From NCBI GenBank assembly GCA_902560225.1, contig CACEKT010000007.1, positions 1 through 44,214 on the forward strand: 44,214 nt of DNA, given 5' to 3'. Shown one piece after another: positions 25,006 through 33,202 of this stretch. How positions within the stretch are numbered: the stretch's first letter is position 1; each line of letters begins with the position of its first letter. The translations under genes and the position numbers were made by a program. Source of the stretch: an uncultured Pelagibacteraceae bacterium (GTDB taxonomy: Bacteria > Pseudomonadota > Alphaproteobacteria > Pelagibacterales > Pelagibacteraceae). The notes below the pieces were generated by a model. That model did no database searches. It had not been told where the DNA came from and saw only the letters and a program-made list of their open reading frames with translations.

Positions 25006-25288
25006 CAATCTTAGTTAATTCCCACACATCCATTTTGTTTACGCACTCATCATAAATTGGTTTTCCAATTGGATTTTTTCCAGACACCATCTCTTTCATT
25101 TTTTCCATATTATGAACAAATACCTTAAACATAACACCGCTTTTATCTGGTTTTACTGCTCCTATAGTTTTTTCTGGATGAGCTGCTGATTTTCTGACAC
25201 TCATTCCCTCATCTGATTGCATCCATCCCATAAATTTTTCAAGCTTTCCTTCTTTTAAATCTGCGATCACTAACACTTCTTTTTCCAT
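24998..25288 (-). CDS. Small protein of unknown family, possible dimeric alpha-beta barrel
   Basis: A 96-residue soluble protein I cannot place in a family with confidence. It starts MEKEVLVIADLKEGKLEKFMGWMQSDEGM, continues with VMFKVFVHNMEKMKEMVSG and ends IYDECVNKMDVWELTKI. The beta-alpha-beta pattern suggests a ferredoxin-like fold like its neighbours, which is inference. It has an exceptionally good Shine-Dalgarno site (AAGGAGG at 25294-25300), rare in this window, so it is probably made in quantity. It heads the sub-unit of four small genes ending at 24059, behind a 99-base gap. Confidence 0.78.
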   Translation of the reverse strand: MEKEVLVIADLKEGKLEKFMGWMQSDEGMSVRKSAAHPEKTIGAVKPDKSGVMFKVFVHNMEKMKEMVSGKNPIGKPIYDECVNKMDVWELTKIDV

Positions 25289-25293
25289 TATTT

Positions 25294-25300
25294 CCTCCTT
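25294..25300 (-). promoter_or_regulatory. Near-perfect Shine-Dalgarno site before the unknown 96-aa gene
   Basis: AAGGAGG on the minus strand, five bases before the ATG at 25288. Most genes in this window have weak or no such site. It supports both the choice of start and a high translation rate. Confidence 0.75.
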
Positions 25301-25387
25301 ATTTTTAATTTTAAATTATTAAGTTTAATTACTTTAGTATTTTTGTTGCACCTATTTCAACATATTTAATAATCATATTTTTCATCT

Positions 25388-25789
25388 CTATTTGACTGGT
25401 GTCATAATTTTTTGACCCTCAACTCCAATCGCAACAACAATTGCTTTAACAGGGATATCTCCAATATTTTTTGACTCATGCACCACACCCACATCCTCTA
25501 CAAATGCGTCTCCAGCTTTATAGATATAGCTTTTACCGCCTTGGGTGAGTTCAATCTCACCTTGTTGAATCATTATTAAAACTGGAAAAGAGTGAGTATG
25601 AGGAACAACTGGACCTCCAACAGGAACGTTAAATTCAAAAGCTGTTATCTTAGCTTTACCTGAGGGATATACTATTTCGTTACCCATTCCAGTTTGACTA
25701 GTGGATATAATTCTTTTTACATGTCCATCAGCTAAAACTGAATTATTTATAAAAAATACTGCAAATAAAGTGGCTATTAATTTTTTCAT
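25388..25789 (-). CDS. Secreted single-domain cupin protein
   Basis: About 133 residues starting MKKLIATLFAVFFINNSVLADG, a signal peptide with cleavage likely after LADG or VLA, so the mature protein is periplasmic. The rest is a cupin barrel: PHTHSFPVLIMIQQGEIEL (two histidines of motif 1) and AGDAFVEDVGVVHES (motif 2 histidine). These could bind a metal. The start at 25789 is preferred over an upstream in-frame GTG/ATG (25822) because it gives the signal peptide at the N-terminus and is preceded by AAAGGA. The ligand is unknown. It is the second gene of the small-protein cluster. Confidence 0.85.
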   Translation of the reverse strand: MKKLIATLFAVFFINNSVLADGHVKRIISTSQTGMGNEIVYPSGKAKITAFEFNVPVGGPVVPHTHSFPVLIMIQQGEIELTQGGKSYIYKAGDAFVEDVGVVHESKNIGDIPVKAIVVAIGVEGQKIMTPVK

Positions 25790-25828
25790 GTTTTTCCTTT
25801 CTAATTTAATCAGAACAACCAACCATTA

Positions 25829-26203
25829 CTATTTTTTCATTGAGTTAAAACTACTAAGCGTGTCATCAAAAGCCATAAACATTGACATCTTTCCATCTGT
25901 CACTTCAAAATAATGACCGAAAATAGTGTCCATTCCTTCAGCTGTTGCTTTACATTTAGCAAATACTTTGTTCCCTTCTGCAATCATAAATTCAGGAGTT
26001 ACTGAAAAATTATTCCAATGTTGTGGAATCAACGACATAGTTTTCATCATCGCTTCCTTACCTTTATGAGTTCCAGACATTGGATGTTTATCTCCAGGAA
26101 AAATCCAAGTTATATCATCATGAACTACTTCATTAAAGAATGTTTGCATATCTCCTTTGCCAAACAATTCATAACCTTTTTTTACAAGTTCTTTTGGTTC
26201 CAT
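25829..26203 (-). CDS. NTF2-like/SnoaL-type protein heading the cluster
   Basis: A 124-residue NTF2-like protein: ELVKKGYELFGKGDMQTFFNEVVHDDITWIFPGD, HKGKEAMMKTM, then VFAKCKATAEGMDTIFGHYFEVTDGKMSMFMAFDD. This is the SnoaL-like pattern of ketosteroid-isomerase-related proteins, with the conserved tryptophan and histidine in DITWIFPGDKHPMSG. A ribosome site AAGGAA precedes the ATG. It is the first gene of the minus-strand cluster and is a different subfamily from the NTF2-like gene at 24059. Function unknown. Confidence 0.84.
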   Translation of the reverse strand: MEPKELVKKGYELFGKGDMQTFFNEVVHDDITWIFPGDKHPMSGTHKGKEAMMKTMSLIPQHWNNFSVTPEFMIAEGNKVFAKCKATAEGMDTIFGHYFEVTDGKMSMFMAFDDTLSSFNSMKK

Positions 26204-26388
26204 CTTTATTTCCTTTCTATATTTTTTATTTTTACTTTATTATGTTAATTTAATCTGACCAAACGCTCAGTACCGACATTTCATATTAAAATTTATTTTA
26301 CATTAATCTATTCAGGTTACAGAAATGTTAAGATCAATTAAGAGATATGCATAAATCAAATAACGATTTAATTATAAATATAGATTTT
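26204..26388 (-). promoter_or_regulatory. Upstream region of the small-protein cluster with operator-like dyad
   Basis: This 185-base spacer separates cysK from the first cluster gene and must hold that gene's promoter. The sequence CTGACCAAACGCTCAG (26255-26270), 52-67 bases before the start codon, is an imperfect dyad with a GC-richer core in very AT-rich surroundings, similar in style to TetR-family operators (GACCAAACGGTC-like). The identification is tentative: 10 of 16 positions are symmetric. Confidence 0.42.
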
Positions 26389-27390
26389 TTACAACCAATT
26401 AGGGTAAGGAAGCCCTTTTTTCAAAAGAAACTCTTTGTTAAACATTTTGGTACTATATTTGTCACTTCTGTCGCAGAGGATTGTAACAATAGTTTTTCCT
26501 GGACCTAATTCTTTACCTAATCGAATAGCTCCAGCAATATTTATGCCACAGCTAGTTCCTAAGCTTAAACCTTCATTTTGAATTAAATCATAAAGAATGG
26601 GTAATGCTTCATGATCATCAATTGAATATGCATCATCAATTTTAGCATTTTCAAAATTTTTAGTTACTCGACTAGATCCAATACCTTCAGTAATAGACTC
26701 TCCCTCTGATTTTAGTTTTCCATTTTTAATATAGTTATAAAGAGAAGATCCTTTAGGATCTGATAAATAAATTTTAACATCTTTATTTTTTTCTTTTAAG
26801 GCATTGCTAATTCCTGAAATTGTTCCACCCGTTCCAGACGAACAAGTGAAACCATCAATTTTTCCTTCAGTCTGCTTCCAGATTTCTTGACCTGTTCCTT
26901 CATAGTGACCTTTAGCGTTTGCTGTATTATCAAATTGATTTGCCCATATTACACCGTTATTATTAGTAGGTCTTAATTCTTCTGCTATTCTAGAGGCAAC
27001 TTTTACAAAATTATTATCATCACTATATGGTTTTGGTGGAACTAATCTTAATTCAGCGCCTAAATTTTTAAGTAAATCTTTTTTCTCTTGAGTTTGATTA
27101 TCATTCATTACAATTATTGTTTTATATCCAAGTGAATTTCCCAGTAAACCTAAACCAATACCAGTATTACCAGCTGTACCCTCTACAACAATACCACCTT
27201 TGGAAATTAATTTTTTATCTTGTGCATCTTTAAGTAATGCTAATGCAGCTCTATCCTTAACAGATCCTCCCGGATTTAAAAATTCTGCCTTTCCATAAAT
27301 ATTACAACCTGTAATCTCAGATGCGGCTCTTAATTTTATTAAAGGGGTATTTCCTATACCGGAAATAAAATTATTTTGTATATTAGTCAT
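26389..27390 (-). CDS. cysK: Cysteine synthase A (O-acetylserine sulfhydrylase)
   Basis: PLP enzyme of 333 residues that forms cysteine from O-acetylserine and sulfide. The PLP lysine is in NPGGSVKDRAAL (near 43), the substrate loop is EGTAGNTGIGLG (usually TSGNTG), and the phosphate-binding SSGTGGTISG is near 178-187. The GLPYPNWL end and the EGTAGNTG variant are typical of the alphaproteobacterial subgroup. It directly follows cysE with a one-base overlap, so donor and synthase are made together. It would use sulfide, the same substrate the SQR module removes. Confidence 0.93.
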   Translation of the reverse strand: MTNIQNNFISGIGNTPLIKLRAASEITGCNIYGKAEFLNPGGSVKDRAALALLKDAQDKKLISKGGIVVEGTAGNTGIGLGLLGNSLGYKTIIVMNDNQTQEKKDLLKNLGAELRLVPPKPYSDDNNFVKVASRIAEELRPTNNNGVIWANQFDNTANAKGHYEGTGQEIWKQTEGKIDGFTCSSGTGGTISGISNALKEKNKDVKIYLSDPKGSSLYNYIKNGKLKSEGESITEGIGSSRVTKNFENAKIDDAYSIDDHEALPILYDLIQNEGLSLGTSCGINIAGAIRLGKELGPGKTIVTILCDRSDKYSTKMFNKEFLLKKGLPYPNWL

Positions 27391-27968
27391 TATTCTTCTT
27401 TGTCGTCACTATCAGCCGTAATACCATATGGTTTGAAATCGTCATTTGCAACACCGACATTTTTTGCTGGTATACCAACCATAACAGCTTTTTCAGGCAC
27501 ATCTTTTGTGACAACTGCGTTAGCACCAATTTTTGCAAACTTTCCAACAGTTACTGGTCCTAAAACTTGAGCTCCTGAACCTATGACAACACTATCTCTA
27601 ATTGTAGGGTGTCTTTTAATATTACGTTGATCATTAGAATTTATACTTGGAGCAATTCCTCCAAGTGTTGCCATATGATATATAGTTACGTTATCACCAA
27701 CATCTGATGTTTCTCCAATAACTACACCCATGCCATGATCTATAAATAAATTTTTTCCAATTTTTGCTTTTGGATGAATTTCAATTCCTGTTAAAAATCT
27801 AGAAAATTGTGAGATTATTCTTGCAATTAAATCAAACTTTGCGACAGAAAAAAAATTTGCAATTCTGTGAAAAAAAATAGCTTTAACACCCGGATATGTC
27901 AAAATCAAACTTAATTTTGATTTTGCCGCAGGATCACGGTCAATTATTGATTGTAAAAAATTGTTCAT
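27390..27968 (-). CDS. cysE: Serine O-acetyltransferase CysE
   Basis: A 192-residue left-handed beta-helix acetyltransferase (short EpsC/CysE type) making O-acetylserine. The active-site region [21 protein letters not shown] and [20 protein letters not shown] near 60-103 is diagnostic; [24 protein letters not shown] is the hexapeptide part. The C-terminus is acidic (SDDKEE) and lacks the terminal Ile that docks into CysK in the classic cysteine synthase complex. The coding end overlaps the cysK start by one base. Confidence 0.93.
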   Translation of the reverse strand: MNNFLQSIIDRDPAAKSKLSLILTYPGVKAIFFHRIANFFSVAKFDLIARIISQFSRFLTGIEIHPKAKIGKNLFIDHGMGVVIGETSDVGDNVTIYHMATLGGIAPSINSNDQRNIKRHPTIRDSVVIGSGAQVLGPVTVGKFAKIGANAVVTKDVPEKAVMVGIPAKNVGVANDDFKPYGITADSDDKEE

Positions 27969-28168
27969 GTTAATTTTTTAATTTCTAATTAAGTTGTCAG
28001 TTATATAGTGATTTTATTAGATATTTAAAGTGTAACTTATGTTTTAAAATAGCAATTATTTCTAATGTATCTATAAAAAATAATCTGATTAATTGATTTT
28101 AAATTTTTAATTTCTAGTTAATTTTAATAAATTTATAGCACATGACCCATAATAGGGCGCAATATTCT

Positions 28169-28197
28169 TTGACACTAGATTTTTATTTTAGTTAAAT
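28169..28197 (+). promoter_or_regulatory. Sigma-70-type promoter upstream of proX
   Basis: TTGACA (28169-28174, a perfect -35), a 17-base spacer and TTAAAT (28192-28197, four of six -10 matches) lie 28-56 bases before the proX start. An AAAGGGGA ribosome site (28213-28220) sits five bases before the ATG. Nothing else structured is visible in the 256-base gap 27969-28224, the longest in the window. Confidence 0.6.
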
Positions 28198-28224
28198 TAA
28201 TTTTTAATAAATAAAGGGGATATA

Positions 28225-29187
28225 ATGAAAACAATTAAGACTTTACTTGTCGCTGGATTAATTTCTATATTTGTAACTGTTTCATCATTTGCTGAAAAAG
28301 TTAAGATAGGAGATCCAGGTTGGACAGGAGCAACAGCTATTGCAAATTTATTAGCAGCAGTAGTTACAGATAAAATGGGTGGAGAAGCAGAACTTGTTCC
28401 AGGAAACAATACTGCAATTTATGGAGCAATAGATAGAAGCAAAGGTGAAATTGAAGTTCATCCTGACATATGGTTACCCAACCAACAAGCTTATACTAAT
28501 GATTTAGTTCCAAAAGGAACTTTAAAATTAAGTAGCAAACCTTATGAAGGAAACCAAGGTTATTGTGTATCCCAACAGTTTGCAAAAAAAATGAACATCA
28601 CTGCAATTGAAGACTTAGGCAGACCTGAAGTTGTTAAAGCTATGGATAGCGATGGTAATGGCAAGGGTGAGTTTTGGATTGGTGCAGATGGATGGGCTTC
28701 AGCTAATGTTAACCAAGTTAAATTAAGAGACTATGGTTTATATGATGCTGGTATTGAGCCAATAAGAGCTGCTGAAGCAGTTAAAAATGCAAGAGTTCTG
28801 GATTCAATTAAAAAAGGTGAAGGATATGCATTTTATTGTTACAAACCACATGCAATTTGGGGAATGGCTGACGTAGTTATGTTAGAAGAACCAAAATTTG
28901 ACCCAGCTAAGTACAAAATGGTTCAACCTAAAGAAGATGCGGACTGGTATAACAAGTCTTATGTAGCTTCAAAAGATGCACTTAAACAAATCCAAATTGG
29001 ATGGGGCACATCTCTAGAAAAAAAATCACCAGCAATTGTAGAATTCTTTAAGAATTTTCAATTAACAGCAGATGATGTTTCGTCTATGGCATATGCAATT
29101 TCAGTTGAGAAAAAAGACCCAGCTGATGTAGCGAGAGCATGGATGAAAGCAAATAAATCAACTGTTGATGGTTGGTTAGGACTTTAA
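28225..29187 (+). CDS. proX: Glycine betaine/proline-type ABC transporter substrate-binding protein
   Basis: Periplasmic binding protein of 320 residues. Residues 1-23 form a signal peptide (MKTIKTLLVAGLISI, cut after SFA). The mature chain, KVKIGDPGWTGATAIANLL, followed by EVHPDIWLPNQQAY, is typical of OpuAC-family ligand-binding proteins, and conserved aromatics (W, Y, F) suit a cation-pi cage for a quaternary amine. The exact ligand (glycine betaine, proline betaine, choline, DMSP) cannot be read from sequence. It is followed by a perfect 13-bp hairpin, then proV and proW. Confidence 0.9.
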   Translation: MKTIKTLLVAGLISIFVTVSSFAEKVKIGDPGWTGATAIANLLAAVVTDKMGGEAELVPGNNTAIYGAIDRSKGEIEVHPDIWLPNQQAYTNDLVPKGTLKLSSKPYEGNQGYCVSQQFAKKMNITAIEDLGRPEVVKAMDSDGNGKGEFWIGADGWASANVNQVKLRDYGLYDAGIEPIRAAEAVKNARVLDSIKKGEGYAFYCYKPHAIWGMADVVMLEEPKFDPAKYKMVQPKEDADWYNKSYVASKDALKQIQIGWGTSLEKKSPAIVEFFKNFQLTADDVSSMAYAISVEKKDPADVARAWMKANKSTVDGWLGL

Positions 29188-29203
29188 TCTAAATAAAACT
29201 ATT

Positions 29204-29234
29204 TATACTCGGCAATTTAAGATTGCCGAGTATA
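29204..29234 (+). terminator. Perfect 13-bp hairpin between proX and proV
   Basis: Arms TATACTCGGCAAT (29204-29216) and ATTGCCGAGTATA (29222-29234) are fully complementary with a TTAAG loop, followed by TTTTCC. The stem is strong for this AT-rich genome. It lies between proX and proV, where partial termination or mRNA-end protection would raise binding-protein output over the transporter parts. proV starts 22 bases later. Confidence 0.83.
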
Positions 29235-29256
29235 TTTTCCTATATTAAAAGATAAA

Positions 29257-30318
29257 ATGGAATCATCAGATTCAGCTATAAAAATAGAAAATGTATGGAA
29301 AGTGTTTGGCAACACTTCAAACGAAGCATTGAATTCTATTCAAAACCAAGGAATTTCAAAAAATGAAGCATTAGAAAAATATAATTCAGTTATTGGAGTT
29401 TCTGATGTTTCTTTTGATGTAAAACAAGGGGAAATATTCTGTGTAATGGGTCTTTCAGGTAGTGGAAAATCTACATTGGTAAGACATATTAATAGACTTT
29501 TAGAGCCCACATCTGGAAAAATTTTAATTAATGATCAAGATATAATGAAATTTGATCGAGAAAGTTTACAAGAATTAAGAAATAAAAAAATAGGTATGGT
29601 TTTCCAAAACTTTGCCTTAATGCCCCACAGATCTGTTGTTGATAATATCGCAATGCCCCTAGAAATAAGAGGGATAAGTAAAAATGATAGATTAGATGCA
29701 GCTAATAAAATTTTAGATATTGTTGAATTACAAGGTTGGGGAAACAAATTTGCACATGAATTGTCTGGTGGTATGCAACAAAGAGTAGGGCTTGCAAGAG
29801 CATTGGCTGCTGATCCAGAATTCCTTTTAATGGATGAACCATTTAGTGCGTTAGACCCTTTAATAAGAAGACAATTACAGTCAGAATTTATTAAACTTTC
29901 AAAGCAAATGAAAAAAACAACTGTCTTTATTACTCATGATTTAGATGAGGCAGTAAGGGTAGGTCATCGTATAGCAATAATGAGAGATGGCAAAGTAATA
30001 CAAATAGGGACACCTGAAGAAATTGTAGTAAGTCCTGCTGATGAATATGTGGCAGATTTTGTTAAAGGAATTTCAAGACTTAAAGTTGTGCAGGCAAAAT
30101 CAATTATGCAAACTTTTGAGAATTATGAAAAAAAAAATGCCGAAATATCTAAAGATTTAGATAGTGTATATGAGCATGAATTATTAAGTAAACTTATAGA
30201 AGTTTCAAAATCAAATCAAAAACCACTAATAGTAAAGGATAGTAATAAAAAAAATGTTGGTGTGATTACACAATCAGATCTTTTAAAAGCAGTAATTGAG
30301 GGAAGTGATGGAGAATAA
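29257..30318 (+). CDS. proV: Glycine betaine/proline-type ABC transporter ATP-binding protein
   Basis: ATPase of 353 residues for the ProX system. Walker A GLSGSGKST lies at 65-73, LSGGMQQRVGLARAL and the Walker B LLMDEPFSALDPLIR follow, with the switch histidine in FITHDLDEA. The N-terminus has about 30 residues inserted between IENVWKVFG and GVSDVSFDV, as in ProV/OpuAA. The C-terminal part has one recognisable CBS-like unit (PLIVKDSNKKNVGVITQSDLLKA) where E. coli ProV (400 residues) carries two CBS motifs, so osmotic gating may be reduced. It overlaps proW by 11 bases. Confidence 0.92.
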   Translation: MESSDSAIKIENVWKVFGNTSNEALNSIQNQGISKNEALEKYNSVIGVSDVSFDVKQGEIFCVMGLSGSGKSTLVRHINRLLEPTSGKILINDQDIMKFDRESLQELRNKKIGMVFQNFALMPHRSVVDNIAMPLEIRGISKNDRLDAANKILDIVELQGWGNKFAHELSGGMQQRVGLARALAADPEFLLMDEPFSALDPLIRRQLQSEFIKLSKQMKKTTVFITHDLDEAVRVGHRIAIMRDGKVIQIGTPEEIVVSPADEYVADFVKGISRLKVVQAKSIMQTFENYEKKNAEISKDLDSVYEHELLSKLIEVSKSNQKPLIVKDSNKKNVGVITQSDLLKAVIEGSDGE

Positions 30319-31813
30319 ACAAATAAATAATCCTACCAGATCAGAATTAATTACAGAGTTTGTTAAGACAAATCACGAATATTACATTAAAGAATTCCAA
30401 AAAATTGGAAGCAAACCATCTTTTTCGTTCTCATTTAACTTATATGCTGCAATTCTTGGACCAATTTGGTTTGGTATGAGAAATATTTGGAATTGGGCAT
30501 TAGCTTTTTTGATTATTGAAACCTTTTCAGTTGTTCAAATTATAAGAGGTTTATTTGGTAATATTACAGCAGATGCAGTTCAAAAAATAGAGCAGGTTCA
30601 ATCCACTATCGCTTTTAGAAACAAACAATTGGAAGCTGCGATTACAAATAATCCAGACAAAGTCGATGTTTATAAAAGAAATATAAAGTCTTTAGAAGAT
30701 GCTATGCAAGGATATATAGATGAAGTAACTAGAATTGAAGCATCAGCTATCTGGATTACTATTTTTGGATTTATTTTATTAATTTCAATTAAAATAGTTC
30801 AAGGAATTTTAGCTAATTCTGTTATAGAAAAAAGATATTCTGAGTGGTTGTCGGACAAAACGATAAGTCCTGGTATGAAAATCAAAAACTATATCTCAAG
30901 CACTATTTTTACGTCAGTAATTATGTTTTTTTCTGTAGTTCATTATAGTTTTCCAGGCTTTATTACAATTATGGATAATTTTCCAACCCATCCAGATATC
31001 AGATTAACCTCAATAAAATGGGTAGAAACAATTTTTGATTTTGCAGTAATTAAAGGAGACGCATTATTTACAGCAATAACCATTGGAATTAGGTCTGTAT
31101 TAGATTTCTTAGAATTGCTTTTTGTTAAAACTCCTTGGATTGTAATTATAACAACCATAGTAACTTTAACTGGTTTAGCGGCGGGGCCTAGAGCCGCAAT
31201 ATATTCAACAGGATTTTTATGTTACATGGGTTTTTTAGGTTTCTGGGTTAAAGCTATGACTACTCTTGCACTACTTGGAACTGCAGCAGTATTAAGTATT
31301 GCAATTGGTATCCCACTAGGAATTTTTTGCGCAAGACGTCAAAGATTTTATTCAATGATTAGACCTATAATGGATTTTATGCAAACAATGCCTGCATTTG
31401 TTTTTATGATTCCAGTAATTGCTTTCTTTGGAACTGGAAAGGTTGCAGCAGTTATAATCACAATGATATTTGGTGGAACACCAGTAGTAAGATTAACAGT
31501 TCTTGGACTTAGAGGAGTTCCAGAAACAATTAGAGAAGCAGCAATAGCATATGGTGCATCTAAATGGTATTTATTAAGAAAAGTAGATTTACCTTTAGCA
31601 ACACCATCAATTCTGGCAGGAGTTAATCAAACTGTGATGTTAAGTTTGGCAATGGTTGTAGTAGCATCTTTAATTGGTGCGAAAGGACTTGGACAAGATG
31701 TTTTGGAAGCTTTACAATACGCAAATGTTGGACAAGGTATTTTAGCAGGTGTAGCAATTTTATTTGTTGCATTGATTCTTGATAGGGTTGTTCAAGGTAA
31801 AAAAAGAGTTTAA
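30308..31813 (+). CDS. proW: Glycine betaine/proline-type ABC transporter permease with N-terminal extension
   Basis: Membrane permease of about 501 residues; ProW is normally 280-355. The permease domain covers the last ~270 residues, with the EAA loop GVPETIREAAIAYGASKWYLL near 420-440. Residues about 1-210 are extra: a DUF2628-like membrane segment (FSFNLYAAILGPIWFGMRNIWNWAL), a hydrophilic probably coiled stretch (QKIEQVQSTIAFRNKQLEAA) and another helix. ATG 30308 is chosen because GAGGGA lies five bases upstream; the ORF could begin at TTG 30296. It overlaps proV. The extension is not found in standard ProW. Confidence 0.88.
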   Translation: MENKQINNPTRSELITEFVKTNHEYYIKEFQKIGSKPSFSFSFNLYAAILGPIWFGMRNIWNWALAFLIIETFSVVQIIRGLFGNITADAVQKIEQVQSTIAFRNKQLEAAITNNPDKVDVYKRNIKSLEDAMQGYIDEVTRIEASAIWITIFGFILLISIKIVQGILANSVIEKRYSEWLSDKTISPGMKIKNYISSTIFTSVIMFFSVVHYSFPGFITIMDNFPTHPDIRLTSIKWVETIFDFAVIKGDALFTAITIGIRSVLDFLELLFVKTPWIVIITTIVTLTGLAAGPRAAIYSTGFLCYMGFLGFWVKAMTTLALLGTAAVLSIAIGIPLGIFCARRQRFYSMIRPIMDFMQTMPAFVFMIPVIAFFGTGKVAAVIITMIFGGTPVVRLTVLGLRGVPETIREAAIAYGASKWYLLRKVDLPLATPSILAGVNQTVMLSLAMVVVASLIGAKGLGQDVLEALQYANVGQGILAGVAILFVALILDRVVQGKKRV

Positions 31814-31822
31814 CTATTCCTA

Positions 31823-32428
31823 ATGGAATATGTTTTATTAGGTTTTTTTACAGGATTAAGTTTAATTTTAGCATTAGGTGCGCAAAATATTTTTGTTATT
31901 GAGCAAGGTTTAAAAAAGCAACATGTATTTCTTGTTTGTCTAATATGTTCAGCATCAGATTTAATATTGATATTTTTAGGTATATTCCTCTTTCACTATT
32001 TTAATCAATACTTTAACAAAACAGTAGAATTAATATTTAATTTACTTTTGATCTTATTTTTACTGCATTTTATTTATACAAAAATTAAAACTCATTATTC
32101 AGAAATCAATTTTAATTATGAGTTAACAAATATTTCGAAAATAAATATATTTATAAGAACACTTGGATTTACTTATCTAAATCCACATGTTTATTCTGAT
32201 ACAGTTTTTTTTCTAGGAAATTTTTCTAAAAATTATCCATTAAATCAAAAAGTAGCTTTTGGATTAGGTGCATCTATAGCCTCATTTTTATTTTTTTTTG
32301 TGTTAGGTTATTTATCTAATTACTTATCAAAATATGCTAAAAGTAAAAAAATTTGGAAAATAATTAATATTTTTATTATATCTTTTATGAGTGTTTTAGT
32401 TTTTTATATTATTAAGGAAATATTATGA
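31823..32428 (+). CDS. LysE/ArgO-family amino acid exporter
   Basis: A 201-residue membrane protein of about six helices. The start GLSLILALGAQNIFVIEQGLKKQ and the later LGFTYLNPHVYSDTVFFLGNFS are diagnostic of the LysE/ArgO branch (NPHVY). These proteins export arginine or lysine; substrate here is inferred only. It is nine bases after proW and overlaps the alpha/beta hydrolase gene by four bases, so it may be read with the proXVW operon. Confidence 0.9.
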   Translation: MEYVLLGFFTGLSLILALGAQNIFVIEQGLKKQHVFLVCLICSASDLILIFLGIFLFHYFNQYFNKTVELIFNLLLILFLLHFIYTKIKTHYSEINFNYELTNISKINIFIRTLGFTYLNPHVYSDTVFFLGNFSKNYPLNQKVAFGLGASIASFLFFFVLGYLSNYLSKYAKSKKIWKIINIFIISFMSVLVFYIIKEIL

Positions 32429-33177
32429 GCAATATTTATGTAGATGATATTGGAAAAGGTTTTCCATTCGTTTTTGTACATGGGTATCTTGGTTCATCAG
32501 AAATGTGGTGCTTTCAGAAAAATTATTTTTCAAAATATTGTAGAGTTATAGCTCCTGCTTTACCTGGGTTTGGTGAAAGTCATAATGCGAAATCTTTAAA
32601 CTCTATAAATGATATGGCAAAAAACATAATTGAAATACTAAATCAAAAAAAAATTAATAGATTTAATTTAATTGGTCATTCTATGGGAGGCATGATTGTT
32701 CAAGAAATAACAAAAATAATTGGGCACAGAGTTAATAAGTTAATTTGTTTTGCGACAGGACCTATAGGAGACATTCCTGGTAGATTTGAAACAATGGATG
32801 AAACAAGAGAAAAATTAAAAAAAGATGGTACAAAAATTTCATTTTCTAGGGTTCCACCAAAATGGTTTGTAAATGGCAATAAAGATAAGAATTATTTTTT
32901 ATGTGAAAATGCAGTAATTAATGTTTCTTTAGAAGCAGCTGATAATGCTTTGCTTGCCATGAAAAATTGGAGAGGAATTGATAATTTAAAAAATATTGAA
33001 AATGAAACTTTAATTATTTGGGGAGATAAAGATATTTCATATAATTTTGATCAAGTTGATACATTGAATAAAAATATTAAAAATAGCCATTTAGAAATTT
33101 TTAAAGGATGTTGTCATAATGTACATTTAGAACAACCAGATAAATTTAATATTTTAATAAAAAATTTTTTAGATTAA
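32425..33177 (+). CDS. Alpha/beta hydrolase
   Basis: A 250-residue serine hydrolase. The oxyanion-hole FVHGYLGSSEMW is at 18-29, the nucleophile is Ser in GHSMGGMI near 89-96, the acid is Asp in IIWGDKDISY and the histidine is in GCCHNVHLEQPD. It resembles 3-oxoadipate enol-lactonase and haloperoxidase-type hydrolases, with no clear substrate. It starts inside the end of the LysE gene and ends 25 bases before the sugar-type ATPase. Confidence 0.88.
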   Translation: MSNIYVDDIGKGFPFVFVHGYLGSSEMWCFQKNYFSKYCRVIAPALPGFGESHNAKSLNSINDMAKNIIEILNQKKINRFNLIGHSMGGMIVQEITKIIGHRVNKLICFATGPIGDIPGRFETMDETREKLKKDGTKISFSRVPPKWFVNGNKDKNYFLCENAVINVSLEAADNALLAMKNWRGIDNLKNIENETLIIWGDKDISYNFDQVDTLNKNIKNSHLEIFKGCCHNVHLEQPDKFNILIKNFLD

Positions 33178-33202
33178 TGTTGTTAAAAAAATAAAAATTA
33201 TA

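Noticed and set aside
27969-28224. Riboswitch upstream of proX (glycine or SAM type, known from SAR11)
   Set aside because: The spacer lacks the GC-rich conserved helices of those aptamers; only a promoter and a ribosome site can be supported.
30296-30307. TTG start for proW four codons upstream
   Set aside because: ATG 30308 has a GAGGGA ribosome site at good spacing, while the TTG has none.
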